DNA from: Lacunisphaera limnophila
Lineage (GTDB): Bacteria > Verrucomicrobiota > Verrucomicrobiia > Opitutales > Opitutaceae
Reading direction: 5' to 3'
Assembly: GCF_001746835.1 (NCBI RefSeq)
Contig: NZ_CP016094.1
Location: forward strand, 1,178,001 to 1,242,000
Length of the DNA stretch: 64,000 nt
The notes below the pieces were generated by a model. That model was not told where the DNA came from. It saw only the letters and a program-made list of their open reading frames with translations, and made no database searches. Shown piece after piece: positions 44,021 through 51,859 of the stretch (positions are counted from its first letter, which is position 1; each line of letters starts with the position of its first letter). The position numbers were made by a program, and so were the translations under genes.

Positions 44021-44548
44021 ATGAAACCCTTCTGGCTGCTGCTCAAGAACCTCCTGTACCTGCTCGTCGTGCCCGGCGTAATCGCCGGCTGGCTGCCCCT
44101 GCGGGTGTTTGAGCGGCGCCCCCGCTGGCCCGCCACGTGGGGCTGGGCGGAGTGGACCGGCATCGGCCTCGCGCTGGCCGGGGCCGCGGTGTTTCTACAC
44201 AGTGTCTGGGTGCTCGCGCGGCGCGGCCAGGGCACGCCGGCGTTTTTCGATCCGCCGCGGAAATTCACGAAGCGCGGGCCTTACCGGTGGGTCCGCAACC
44301 CGATGTATTGTGCGTTGTTCGCCCTCGTCGCGGGCGAGGCGCTCTTTTTCCGCTCGTGGCACATCGCCGTGTATTGGGTGTGCCTCGTCTGCGTCCTGCA
44401 CCTGCTGGTCGTGCTGCACGAGGAACGCGAACTGCGTTTCCGCCACGGGGCCGTCTACGAGGATTACAAGCGCGAGGTGCCCCGCTGGCTGCCGCGCAAG
44501 CCCCGGCCCGTGCTCCAGACCGTGCCCCCGTTCGGCCCGCGCGGTTAA
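44021..44548 (+). CDS. Isoprenylcysteine/phospholipid methyltransferase-like membrane protein
   Basis: The 175-residue protein has four or five hydrophobic helices and the C-terminal signature of the ICMT/PEMT-like group: KFTKRGPYRWVRNPMYCALF (about residues 83-102), where R-N-P-M-Y lines the cofactor pocket, and EERELRFRHGAVYEDYKREV (about 139-158). Such enzymes transfer methyl groups from S-adenosylmethionine to membrane-embedded lipids or prenyl groups. Bacterial substrates are mostly unknown. It is convergent with the DUF5069 gene. Confidence 0.85.
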   Translation: MKPFWLLLKNLLYLLVVPGVIAGWLPLRVFERRPRWPATWGWAEWTGIGLALAGAAVFLHSVWVLARRGQGTPAFFDPPRKFTKRGPYRWVRNPMYCALFALVAGEALFFRSWHIAVYWVCLVCVLHLLVVLHEERELRFRHGAVYEDYKREVPRWLPRKPRPVLQTVPPFGPRG

Positions 44549-44565
44549 GGCGCCGCGGATCTGCC

Positions 44566-45027
44566 CTACTCGATCCGCCCCTCGTCAAAGTCCATCAGGT
44601 CCACGATGCTGATGATGTCGGCGGTGCGGTCGGGACAGCCCATGGCCGTGAGCGCCTCCTTGAGGAAATCCCGCCCGGCGGGCGTCATGCCCTTCTGCAC
44701 ATACTCGCGGTTCCATTTCGCCGCGCGGACGTCCGCCGGGAAGAGGGCCCGCAGCTTCGCGTCGATCTCGGCCTCGCCGGCGGACTCGTGCACGATTTTT
44801 TCCACCGCGGCGGGATCCACCCCCAGATGCAGGCAGAGGAACCGGTCCATGCCGCGCTTGTAGTTCTTGGCGTAACTGGCCGGCAGCGCCCCGTGCGCCT
44901 TGACGTATTGGCACTTGGCGATGAACCGAGGCAGGTGCAGCAGGCCGGTGGCCGCATGCGGCAGGTAGGCTGAGGGCAGATCGCGCAGGACTTCGCCGGA
45001 GGATCCGGGGATGGGTTTCGAGGGCAT
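44566..45027 (-). CDS. DUF5069-family protein (copy 2)
   Basis: The 153-residue protein shows the DUF5069 pattern: LPSAYLPHAATGLLHLPRFI (about residues 18-37), YAKNYKRGMDRFLC, and the terminal DLMDFDEGR that matches copy 1 at 29483-29938 (DYLDYDEGR). Apart from that end the two copies are quite different, so they are old paralogs. Soluble, no signal peptide; function unknown. It lies downstream of the glutaredoxin gene on the same strand, but a terminator separates them. Confidence 0.8.
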   Translation of the reverse strand: MPSKPIPGSSGEVLRDLPSAYLPHAATGLLHLPRFIAKCQYVKAHGALPASYAKNYKRGMDRFLCLHLGVDPAAVEKIVHESAGEAEIDAKLRALFPADVRAAKWNREYVQKGMTPAGRDFLKEALTAMGCPDRTADIISIVDLMDFDEGRIE

Positions 45028-45074
45028 GGGGACGGGTTCAGTGCTAGGGGCGAAGCGCCCGGAGCCAAGCCCGC

Positions 45075-45103
45075 AAAAAGGCCGGACTCACGGGAGTCCG
45101 GCC
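45075..45103 (-). terminator. Rho-independent terminator of the glutaredoxin-like gene
   Basis: On the minus strand, a 10-bp perfect stem GGCCGGACTC/GAGTCCGGCC with loop CCGT is followed by TTTTT. It lies 36 bp past the gene's stop codon. Confidence 0.9.
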
Positions 45104-45138
45104 GGAAAGCGGGGGCGCTGTGTTTTTCGGACCGGGGC

Positions 45139-45474
45139 TCAGAAGAACCGCACCGGCTTCGCCTGCATCGCGGCATGCTCGGCGTCGGAGCAGCCGGCGT
45201 TGGTGGCGACATCCACCGCCGCGTCGTTCGCCTTGATCAGGTTGTTGGCGAGCATGTAGTTCTCAACTTCCTCGCCGGAAATGTCGGCCAGCATCACGCC
45301 GTCGATCTCCACGCAGGGGGAGAGCGGCTGCCCGGACTTGCGCACCATCTCCTCATAGTTGGCGCGGTTGTTGATGATGTCGATGTCCTCGAAGGCGAGA
45401 CCGTGCTTGCGCATGATGGCGCGCACCCCGTTGGACCAGCCGCAGGACGGCTTGAGATAGGCTTTGATGTTCAT
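45139..45474 (-). CDS. Glutaredoxin-like protein with CGWS active site
   Basis: This 111-residue protein has a thioredoxin/glutaredoxin fold: MNIKAYLKPSCGWSNGVRAI with active site C-G-W-S, helix 2 FEDIDIINNRANYEEM, the cis-proline SPCVEIDGVMLADISG and a C-terminal extension. Only the first active-site cysteine is kept, so it is monothiol-like and would work through glutathione-type mixed disulfides or in iron-sulfur transfer. Two further cysteines (SPCVE and GCSDAE) may matter. The ATG at 45474 is preferred over an upstream start 11 codons earlier. Confidence 0.85.
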   Translation of the reverse strand: MNIKAYLKPSCGWSNGVRAIMRKHGLAFEDIDIINNRANYEEMVRKSGQPLSPCVEIDGVMLADISGEEVENYMLANNLIKANDAAVDVATNAGCSDAEHAAMQAKPVRFF

Positions 45475-45568
45475 GGATGAAAATTCGTGGAAATTTACAG
45501 ACGGCACAACTTATGCGGTGTTATTTCTACTTCAACTTATTCTTTCACTCCGCCTAGTCTGATCGTCC

Positions 45569-46585
45569 GTGTCCTCCTCCTTTCCCGTTCTCTCCCCCCA
45601 GCAGGCCTCCGAATTCGCCCGCCTGGGTCTGGCCAACGTCAGCCGCGAATACCCGCACCTGCTGCAGCACGCCCTCAACGCGCCCGAGGACGCCCGGACG
45701 CCCCGCCAGTTGCACCCGGCCTTTTACGGCAGCTACGACTGGCACTCCTGCGTCCACCAGCACTGCATGCTGGCCCGGCTGGCGCGGCTGTTCCCCGACC
45801 TGCCCGAGCGGGCCGAGATCGACCGCGTGCTGGCCGCCCACCTTTCGGCCGAAAACATCGCCGCCGAGACCGCCTACTTCACCGCCCCCGGCCGCAGCTT
45901 CTTCGAGCGCCCTTACGGCTGGGCCTGGCTGCTCAAGCTGGCCGAGGAACTCCAGCGGCACGACGCCACGCTCGCCCGGAACCTGGCCCCGCTGGTCGCG
46001 GTGGTGCGCGCCGGCCTGCTCGCCTACCTGCCCGCCCTCACCCACCCCGTCCGCCACGGCGTGCACAACAACACGGCCTTTGCCGTCAAGCTCGCCCTCG
46101 ACTACGCCCGCGCGGCCGACGACCAGGAGCTGAAGCTTTTCTGCACCAGCCGCATGGCCTACTGGTTCGGCCATGACACCGACTACGGCGCCCGGTGGGA
46201 ACCCTCCGGCGAGGACTTCCTCTCCCCCGCCCTCACCGAGGCCGAGGTGATGGCCGCCGTGCTGCCGCCCGACAACTTCAGCCGCTGGCTCAGCCGCTTC
46301 CTGCCCAACCTGCACACGGGCGAGCCGGTCAAGCTCTTCACGCCCGTGCGCGTCAGCAACCCCTCCGACCCGAAGATCGCCCACCTCATCGGCCTCAACC
46401 TCAACCGCGCCTGGTGCTGGCGCCGCATCAGCCTCGCCCTCGCCGAGTCCGACCCGCGGCAGACCCGGGCCCGCGAGGCCGCCGTCCGCCACCTCGAGGC
46501 CGCCCTGCCGATGATCGACGTCAGCGACTTTAACCGCGCCCACTGGCTGGCCTCGTTCGCGGTCTACGCCCTGACCGAATCCTGA
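45569..46585 (+). CDS. DUF2891-family protein
   Basis: The 338-residue soluble protein shows DUF2891 blocks: HPAFYGSYDWHSCVHQHCML (about residues 49-68), FFERPYGWAWLLKLAEEL (about 111-128) and HPVRHGVHNNTAFAVKLALD (about 159-178), rich in His, Trp and Tyr and probably arranged as an alpha/alpha toroid. The enzymatic activity is unknown. It starts at GTG 45569 in an AT-rich leader (45480-45545) shared divergently with the glutaredoxin gene, which probably holds both promoters. Confidence 0.85.
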   Translation: MSSSFPVLSPQQASEFARLGLANVSREYPHLLQHALNAPEDARTPRQLHPAFYGSYDWHSCVHQHCMLARLARLFPDLPERAEIDRVLAAHLSAENIAAETAYFTAPGRSFFERPYGWAWLLKLAEELQRHDATLARNLAPLVAVVRAGLLAYLPALTHPVRHGVHNNTAFAVKLALDYARAADDQELKLFCTSRMAYWFGHDTDYGARWEPSGEDFLSPALTEAEVMAAVLPPDNFSRWLSRFLPNLHTGEPVKLFTPVRVSNPSDPKIAHLIGLNLNRAWCWRRISLALAESDPRQTRAREAAVRHLEAALPMIDVSDFNRAHWLASFAVYALTES

Positions 46586-46590
46586 CCCCC

Positions 46591-46660
46591 GTGGGCGGCC
46601 AGCTTGCTGGCGCCACACCGTCGGCATCGAATCCGTGGCGCGAGCAAGCTCGCCGCCCAC
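46591..46660. repeat. Paired REP-like elements in opposite orientation
   Basis: Two related 26-bp words face each other: GTGGGCGGCCAGCTTGCTGG at 46591 and its partner ending GCAAGCTCGCCGCCCAC at 46660. Each contains its own hairpin (CAGCTTGCTG; CGAGCAAGCTCG), and the outer ends pair as GTGGGCGGC/GCCGCCCAC. This is the organisation of BIME-type REP doublets. Confidence 0.7.
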
Positions 46661-46744
46661 CCCTGGTCTCCGTCCATGGCGCCCCCGGATTCGTGATTGG
46701 CCCTGGCCGAGGAACCCCTAACGACTAACCCCGAACCCAATCCC

Positions 46745-47098
46745 ATGAGCACCATCCTGCTACTGACCCTGTCCAATATCTTCATGACCTTCGCGTGGTA
46801 CGGTCACCTGAAGTTTTTCCACGACAAGCCGCTCTGGGCCACGATCCTCCTCTCCTGGGGCATCGCCTTCTTCGAATACTGCCTGATGGTGCCGGCCAAC
46901 CGCTACGGCTTCGGCAAGTTCACCGGCTACGAACTCAAGATCATGCAGGAGGTCATCACCCTCGTCGTCTTCGTCGCCTTCGCCTGGCTCGTGCTCGGGG
47001 AAAAACTCAAGTGGAACTACGCCGTCAGCCTCGCCTGCCTCGCGCTGGCCGCCTGGTTCGCCTTCGGCGTGAACCGCCCGCCTGCCCCCGCCGCCTGA
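46745..47098 (+). CDS. DUF486/DMT-family membrane protein
   Basis: The 117-residue protein has four hydrophobic helices and the DUF486 pattern: LTLSNIFMTFAWYGHLKF (about residues 8-25), FFEYCLMVPANRYGFGKFTG (about 42-61) and LKIMQEVITLVVFVAFAWL. It resembles half of a drug/metabolite transporter and may dimerise to form a channel or carrier. Substrate unknown. The recA gene follows after 120 bp. Confidence 0.85.
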   Translation: MSTILLLTLSNIFMTFAWYGHLKFFHDKPLWATILLSWGIAFFEYCLMVPANRYGFGKFTGYELKIMQEVITLVVFVAFAWLVLGEKLKWNYAVSLACLALAAWFAFGVNRPPAPAA

Positions 47099-47158
47099 GT
47101 TTAGGCGGTTTTTTTGCACTCCGTCCTTGCCCGGCCGGGACCCGGGGCAAATGTCTCC

Positions 47159-47176
47159 TGACATACGGCTGTCATC
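47159..47176. promoter_or_regulatory. Palindrome TGACA-N6-TGTCA upstream of recA
   Basis: The perfect arms TGACA (47160-47164) and TGTCA (47171-47175) flank TACGGC, 43 bp before the recA start. It equals the site upstream of tag in arms and spacing. The CTGACA part could be the -35 box of the recA promoter, so a bound protein would repress. No TGTTC-N4-GAACA box was seen in the recA upstream region. Confidence 0.6.
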
Positions 47177-47218
47177 CCTCTCTGCTAAGCTGTCCCTTTA
47201 ACCCTTCACCCGCTTCCC

Positions 47219-48301
47219 ATGTCCAAAGCTGATAAGTCCAAGTCCGACTCGCGCGTCGCCACCGCCGAGAAATCCGCCAACCCCGCCCGCGAGAAAAACA
47301 TCGAGCTCGCTGTCTCCTCCATCACGAAGCAATTCGGCGACGGCTCGATCATGCGGCTGGGCAGCAACAGCAAGATGAAGGTCGAGACCCTCTCGACCGG
47401 CTCCCTGGCCATCGACCTCATGCTCGGCGTCGGCGGCCTGCCCAAGGGCCGCATCGTCGAGATCTACGGCCCGGAATCCTCCGGCAAAACCACCTTCTGT
47501 CTCAGCGTCATCGCCGAGGCCCAGCGCCAAGGCGGCCTCGCCGCCTTCATCGACGTCGAACACGCCCTCGACCCGAAATACGCCAAGGTCGTCGGCGTCA
47601 GCCTCGACGACCTCCTCGTCTCCCAGCCCGACTCCGGTGAGGACGCGCTCAACATCATGGAGACCCTCATCCGCTCCAATTCCATCGACGTCATCATCCT
47701 CGACTCCGTCGCCGCCCTCATCACCAAGGCCGAGCTCGACGGCCAGATGGGCGACATGACCATGGGCAGCCAGGCCCGCCTGATGTCGCAGGCCATGCGC
47801 CGCCTCACCTCCGTCGTCAGCAAGACGAACTGCGTGTGTATTTTCACCAACCAGATCCGCGAAAAGATCGGCGTGATGTTCGGCAACCCCGAGACCACCT
47901 CCGGCGGCCGCGCGCTGAAATTCTTCTCCTCCATCCGCCTCGACATCCGCCGCAAGGACCAGCTCAAGACCCCCGACGGCAAGGTCATCGGCAACCGCAC
48001 CAAGATCAAGGCGGTCAAGAACAAGGTCGCCCCGCCGTTCACCGAGTGCGAGTTCGACATCATGTACGACGAGGGCATCTCCGCCACCGGCTCGCTCCTC
48101 GACCTCGGCCTCGACCACAAGGTCCTGGAAAAGAAGGGCGCGTGGATCGCCTTCAACGGCGAGCTCGTCGGCCAGGGCCGCGAAGCCGCCAAGGAGGCCT
48201 TCAAGACGAACCCCGACCTCGCCGCCAAGGTGAAGGCCGGCATCCTCGAGAAGGTCAGCGTCAAGGGCGGCGACTCCGTCACCGGCGACAAGGAAGACTG
48301 A
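47219..48301 (+). CDS. recA: Recombinase RecA
   Basis: The 360-residue protein has all hallmarks: Walker [11 protein letters not shown] (about residues 83-92), [12 protein letters not shown], Walker [12 protein letters not shown], the DNA-binding loop 1 region [20 protein letters not shown] and [20 protein letters not shown], and a C-terminal acidic tail (TGDKED). RecA forms filaments on single-stranded DNA, pairs homologous DNA and drives self-cleavage of LexA. Upstream is a perfect palindrome shared with tag, so damage control is likely. Confidence 0.99.
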   Translation: MSKADKSKSDSRVATAEKSANPAREKNIELAVSSITKQFGDGSIMRLGSNSKMKVETLSTGSLAIDLMLGVGGLPKGRIVEIYGPESSGKTTFCLSVIAEAQRQGGLAAFIDVEHALDPKYAKVVGVSLDDLLVSQPDSGEDALNIMETLIRSNSIDVIILDSVAALITKAELDGQMGDMTMGSQARLMSQAMRRLTSVVSKTNCVCIFTNQIREKIGVMFGNPETTSGGRALKFFSSIRLDIRRKDQLKTPDGKVIGNRTKIKAVKNKVAPPFTECEFDIMYDEGISATGSLLDLGLDHKVLEKKGAWIAFNGELVGQGREAAKEAFKTNPDLAAKVKAGILEKVSVKGGDSVTGDKED

Positions 48302-48332
48302 GTCCGCCGCGCCGCCGCTCGTTTTGATTTTC

Positions 48333-48360
48333 AACCCGCGCCCGACCGGCGCGGGTTTTT
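48333..48360 (+). terminator. Rho-independent terminator of recA
   Basis: The stem AACCCGCGCC/GGCGCGGGTT with loop CGACC is followed by a T-run, 31 bp past the recA stop codon and between the convergent recA and pdxH. Confidence 0.9.
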
Positions 48361-48380
48361 CATTTTAGGGAAAAATCAGC

Positions 48381-48962
48381 TTACGGAAACAGCCACTCGT
48401 GATGCCACGCCGACCCGATCAGCGTGAAACGCTGCCGGTCGTGGTGCCGGAAGGGCCGCTGGTGCCAGAACTCGATCTGCGTCGGCACGACGCGGAAACC
48501 AGACCAGAAGGGCGGCCGCGGCACGGTGCCGACCCCGAAGCGCATCGCCTCCTTCGTCACCGCCTGCTCCAGCTCGTAACGCCCGTTCATCGGGCGCGAC
48601 TGGTGCGAGGCCCAGGCCCCGAGCTGGCTCAACCGCGGCCGCGTCGCGAAATACGCATCCGCCTCGGCCTCGGTCGTCGCCTCCGCCTTGCCACTCACGC
48701 GCACCTGCCGCTCCAGCGCGGGCCAGTGCAGGCACAGCTCGGCCCGCGGATTCGCCCGCAGGTCGTCGGCCTTGGGGCTGTCGAGGTTCGTGTAGAACAC
48801 GAAGCCGCGCGCGTCCGCGTGCTTGAGCAACACCATGCGCACCGCCGGCCGGCCCGTCGCATCGGCCGTGGCCAGCGCCATCGCGGTCGGGTCGCCTTTC
48901 TCCCGGTCGCGGGCCTCGGCAAACCATTCCTGAAAAAGCCGGTGGGGGTCGGGCAGTTGCAT
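48381..48962 (-). CDS. pdxH: Pyridoxamine 5'-phosphate oxidase
   Basis: The 193-residue FMN enzyme makes pyridoxal 5'-phosphate from pyridoxamine or pyridoxine phosphate. It contains FMN-binding [20 protein letters not shown] (about residues 42-61), [29 protein letters not shown] (about 106-120), and the C-terminal [20 protein letters not shown] with [16 protein letters not shown]. The chosen ATG immediately precedes the conserved [10 protein letters not shown] block; longer frames add an unlikely Ala/Arg-rich leader. Confidence 0.96.
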   Translation of the reverse strand: MQLPDPHRLFQEWFAEARDREKGDPTAMALATADATGRPAVRMVLLKHADARGFVFYTNLDSPKADDLRANPRAELCLHWPALERQVRVSGKAEATTEAEADAYFATRPRLSQLGAWASHQSRPMNGRYELEQAVTKEAMRFGVGTVPRPPFWSGFRVVPTQIEFWHQRPFRHHDRQRFTLIGSAWHHEWLFP

Positions 48963-49086
48963 GGCGCCATTTTCGCAGAGACCGGCGGCGGGCTCTGCGC
49001 CCGGCTTGGCGGACCATGCGCATGCCTTGCGCGCCCGATCGCGGCACCCGGCGCGACCCGCCACCCGTAAGTATAACCATCCGCCC

Positions 49087-49542
49087 ATGCCTCGCCTGCT
49101 CTACACCCAGTTCATCCCCGCCGATCCGGCCGCGGTCTGGGAATTCTTCGCCACGCCCCGCAACCTCGACGAACTCACCCCGCCCGAGGTGAAGTTCCAG
49201 ATCCTGAGCGAACTGCCCGCCCGGATGTACGCCGGCCAGCTGATCGCTTACCGCATCTCCCCCGCCGCCGGGATCTGGCTCAACTGGCTGACCGAGATCC
49301 GTCACGTGCGCGAGGGGGCCTACTTCGTCGATGAACAACGCGCCGGCCCCTACCGCTTCTGGTATCACGAGCATCATTTCGCGCCCGCCCCCGGCGGCGT
49401 GACCATGACCGACCGCGTCCACTACGAGGTCGGCTGGGGCCCCTTCGGCTGGCTCGCCGACCGACTCTGGGTCCGCGCCCAGCTGGAACGCATCTTTGCC
49501 TACCGCCGCCAGCGGGTCGCCGCGCTCTTCGGCGGCGCCTGA
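49087..49542 (+). CDS. SRPBCC-family ligand-binding protein
   Basis: The 151-residue protein fits the START/polyketide-cyclase-like SRPBCC fold: [20 protein letters not shown] (about residues 15-34), then [20 protein letters not shown] and a late [20 protein letters not shown] helix. Such proteins bind hydrophobic ligands in a deep pocket; this group is often seen in envelope or pigment gene neighbourhoods. Ligand unknown. It is divergent from pdxH. Confidence 0.85.
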   Translation: MPRLLYTQFIPADPAAVWEFFATPRNLDELTPPEVKFQILSELPARMYAGQLIAYRISPAAGIWLNWLTEIRHVREGAYFVDEQRAGPYRFWYHEHHFAPAPGGVTMTDRVHYEVGWGPFGWLADRLWVRAQLERIFAYRRQRVAALFGGA

Positions 49543-49550
49543 TGCGCGGT

Positions 49551-49594
49551 CGCGGGGATAATCCCCGCGGCCCGCCTTGCCAAATCCAGCGGGC
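49551..49594. repeat. Two adjacent REP-like hairpins
   Basis: CGCGGGGATAATCCCCGCG (49551-49569) is a perfect hairpin with a three-base loop. It is followed by a second imperfect hairpin with arms GCCCGC and GCGGGC (49570-49594). Confidence 0.6.
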
Positions 49595-49634
49595 GGACCA
49601 AGGTGCTGCCGTCTGGTTCACCCCTCCCCGTCCC

Positions 49635-50420
49635 ATGCGCCGATTCGCTTTCCTTGGTCTGCTGCTGCTCGCGCTCGGCGCCACCACCGGCCTTGCCGCC
49701 AAGGCAGACGCCGCGGCGAAGATCACCCCGCCCGAATTGATTTCCAAGGGCGCCGCCGCCCCCGCGTGGAAAAATCTCCAGCAACTCCGGGCCCTCGCCG
49801 CGCAAGGCGACCCGGCGGCGTGCTTCGCCCTCGGCACGCGCCTGCTCGAGGGGGATGACGAACTCGCGCGCGATCCCGCGCAGGCCCGCACCCTGCTCGA
49901 AACGGCCGCCGCGGGCGGCGTGGCCGACGCCCACTTCCGGCTCGGGAAAATCTATCACGACGGCCAGGATGTCCCGCGTGACTACGCGCGGACGCTGGAA
50001 CATTATATCGCCGCCGCGCGCCTCGGCATCCCCGAGGCCCAACACAACCTCGGCGCCATGTTCGTCAGCGCCCGCGGCGTGAAACGCGATCTGGTCGAGG
50101 GCCTCGCCTGGCTCCTGGTGGCCGAGCAATCCGGCGCCGGTTCCCCGGCCGCCCAACAGGTGCGGGAACGCCTCGCCCAACGTCCCGCTGATCTCCGGGC
50201 GGCCGAAACCCGCGCGCAGGAAATCGCCGCCGACCTGCCCAACGCCACGGTGCGCTTTGGTCCCGCCCCGCTCGCCGCCCCGCCACCGGTGTCAGCCGCG
50301 GCCCCCGTGATCACCTCTCCCGCGGCTCCGCTCCCCGCCTTGGTCAGGCCCAAAATGGATCCGATCGGGCCCATCAAGCTCGACGTGCCCACCTCGGCGC
50401 CCCCGCCGGCGCCGCGGTGA
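49635..50420 (+). CDS. Exported Sel1-repeat protein
   Basis: The 261-residue protein has a signal peptide (RRFAFLGLLLLALGATTG), about three Sel1/TPR-like repeats (ACFALGTRLLEGDDELARDP, AHFRLGKIYHDGQDVPRDYA, AQHNLGAMFVSARGVKRDLV, about residues 62-155) and a disordered Pro/Ala-rich tail. Sel1 repeats mediate protein-protein contacts, often in envelope stress or signalling. Partner unknown. The stop codon is 44 bp before the mnmE start. Confidence 0.85.
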   Translation: MRRFAFLGLLLLALGATTGLAAKADAAAKITPPELISKGAAAPAWKNLQQLRALAAQGDPAACFALGTRLLEGDDELARDPAQARTLLETAAAGGVADAHFRLGKIYHDGQDVPRDYARTLEHYIAAARLGIPEAQHNLGAMFVSARGVKRDLVEGLAWLLVAEQSGAGSPAAQQVRERLAQRPADLRAAETRAQEIAADLPNATVRFGPAPLAAPPPVSAAAPVITSPAAPLPALVRPKMDPIGPIKLDVPTSAPPPAPR

Positions 50421-50464
50421 TTTTCCCTTTTGCGTTCACCCGGCCGTTCGCTTGGGTGGGGCGA

Positions 50465-51817
50465 ATGTCGTTCCCCTCTGATGCCATCGCCGCTCTCGCC
50501 ACGCCCGTGGGCACCTCGGCGATCGCGGTCGTGCGGGCCAGCGGCGCGCAGGTCCCGGCGCTCGTGACCGCGATTTTCGGCGAGACTCCCCCGCCCCGTC
50601 TGGCCCGGCATGCGGACTACAAGGATATCGCCGGCCGGCTCGTGGACGACGTACTGTTCACCTTTTTCGCCGCGCCAAACTCGTTTACCGGCGAAGACAC
50701 CGTCGAGATCTCCTGTCACGGCAACCCGTTCATCGCACAACGGATCCTCGAGGACCTCTTCGCCCGCGGTTGCCGGCCGGCTGAGCCGGGCGAATTCAGC
50801 AAGCGTGCCTTCCTGCACGGCCGCCTGGATCTCACGCAGGCTGAAGCCGTGATGGACCTGATCCATGCCCGCAGCGAACGCGCCCTGACCGCGGCCAACC
50901 AGCAGCTGCGCGGCTCCCTCGGCCGGCAGATGGACTCCCTTATCTCGCAGCTGATCAATGTATTGGCGATGGTTGAGGCCTATATCGATTTCCCCGAAGA
51001 AGATCTGCCGGCGGAAGACCGCGCCGCCGTCCTGCGCTCCTTGGCCCAGCTGAAAACGGACACCAATCGCCTGCTCGCCACCAGCCACTACGGCGCGATG
51101 TTGCGCGATGGCATCAAGACGGTGATCCTCGGCGAACCCAACGCCGGCAAAAGCAGCCTGCTCAACCGTCTCGTGGGCCGTGAACGCGCCCTGGTCAGCC
51201 CCGAGCCCGGCACCACGCGTGATTACCTCGAGGAACGCGTGCTGGTGGGTGCGCATGCCCTGCGCCTGATCGACACCGCGGGCCTCAACCCCAGCCCCAC
51301 GTCCCTCGAGCAGCGGGGGATTGAAAAAACCCTCGAGCAGGCCGCGGAGGCGGATCTGTTTCTCTGGGTCATCGATGGCACCCGCCCCTTGCCCGTGCTG
51401 CCCCCGGCGACCGCCCAACGACTCACCCCGGAAAACACCCTCGCCGTCTTCAACAAGGCCGATCTCGGCGGCGGCCAAGTGTCCGTTCCCACCCTGCCCT
51501 TTCCCACGCTCCGCGTGTCCGCACTCACCGGGCTCGGTTTCGACCAACTGCCACCCGCCATCGCCCAACTGGCCGACGCCTTTCAAAATCAGGTCGGCTC
51601 GGAAATCATCGCGATCAACGCCCGCCATGCTCATGCGCTCGAACAGGCGCGGGCCTGTCTGGATTCAGCCGCCACCAAGCTGGCGGACGGAGTCGATACA
51701 GCGCTCGTGGCCAGTGACTTGCGCGGGACGATGGACGCCTACGGCCAGATTTCCGGCAAAATCGACCACGAACGCGTGTTGGACCAGCTCTTCGCCACCT
51801 TCTGCATCGGAAAATAG
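50465..51817 (+). CDS. mnmE: tRNA-modifying GTPase MnmE
   Basis: The 450-residue protein works with MnmG to add carboxymethylaminomethyl or aminomethyl groups at U34 of certain tRNAs. It has the N-terminal folate-binding domain (TSAIAVVRASG, GEDTVEISCHGNP), a G domain with P-loop GEPNAGKSSL (residues 223-232), TRDYLEE switch and DTAG motif, and the C-terminal catalytic C-x-G-K as FCIGK. The ATG at 50465 is preferred to an upstream GTG that overlaps the previous gene. mnmG follows after 42 bp. Confidence 0.97.
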   Translation: MSFPSDAIAALATPVGTSAIAVVRASGAQVPALVTAIFGETPPPRLARHADYKDIAGRLVDDVLFTFFAAPNSFTGEDTVEISCHGNPFIAQRILEDLFARGCRPAEPGEFSKRAFLHGRLDLTQAEAVMDLIHARSERALTAANQQLRGSLGRQMDSLISQLINVLAMVEAYIDFPEEDLPAEDRAAVLRSLAQLKTDTNRLLATSHYGAMLRDGIKTVILGEPNAGKSSLLNRLVGRERALVSPEPGTTRDYLEERVLVGAHALRLIDTAGLNPSPTSLEQRGIEKTLEQAAEADLFLWVIDGTRPLPVLPPATAQRLTPENTLAVFNKADLGGGQVSVPTLPFPTLRVSALTGLGFDQLPPAIAQLADAFQNQVGSEIIAINARHAHALEQARACLDSAATKLADGVDTALVASDLRGTMDAYGQISGKIDHERVLDQLFATFCIGK

Positions 51818-51819
51818 TA

Positions 51820-51835
51820 CTATATCAAAATATAG
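51820..51835. other. AT-rich hairpin between mnmE and mnmG
   Basis: CTATAT and ATATAG flank the loop CAAA in an AT-rich 30-bp gap, followed by ATTTTT. It is weak as a terminator, and could be an RNA processing site or part of a promoter for mnmG. Confidence 0.4.
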
Positions 51836-51859
51836 CATTTTTCACCCCAGCTCTTTCCC

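Noticed and set aside
47099-47218. The Verrucomicrobium LexA box TGTTC-N4-GAACA before recA
   Set aside because: No such word or near match was found in this gap; only the TGACA-N6-TGTCA palindrome is present.
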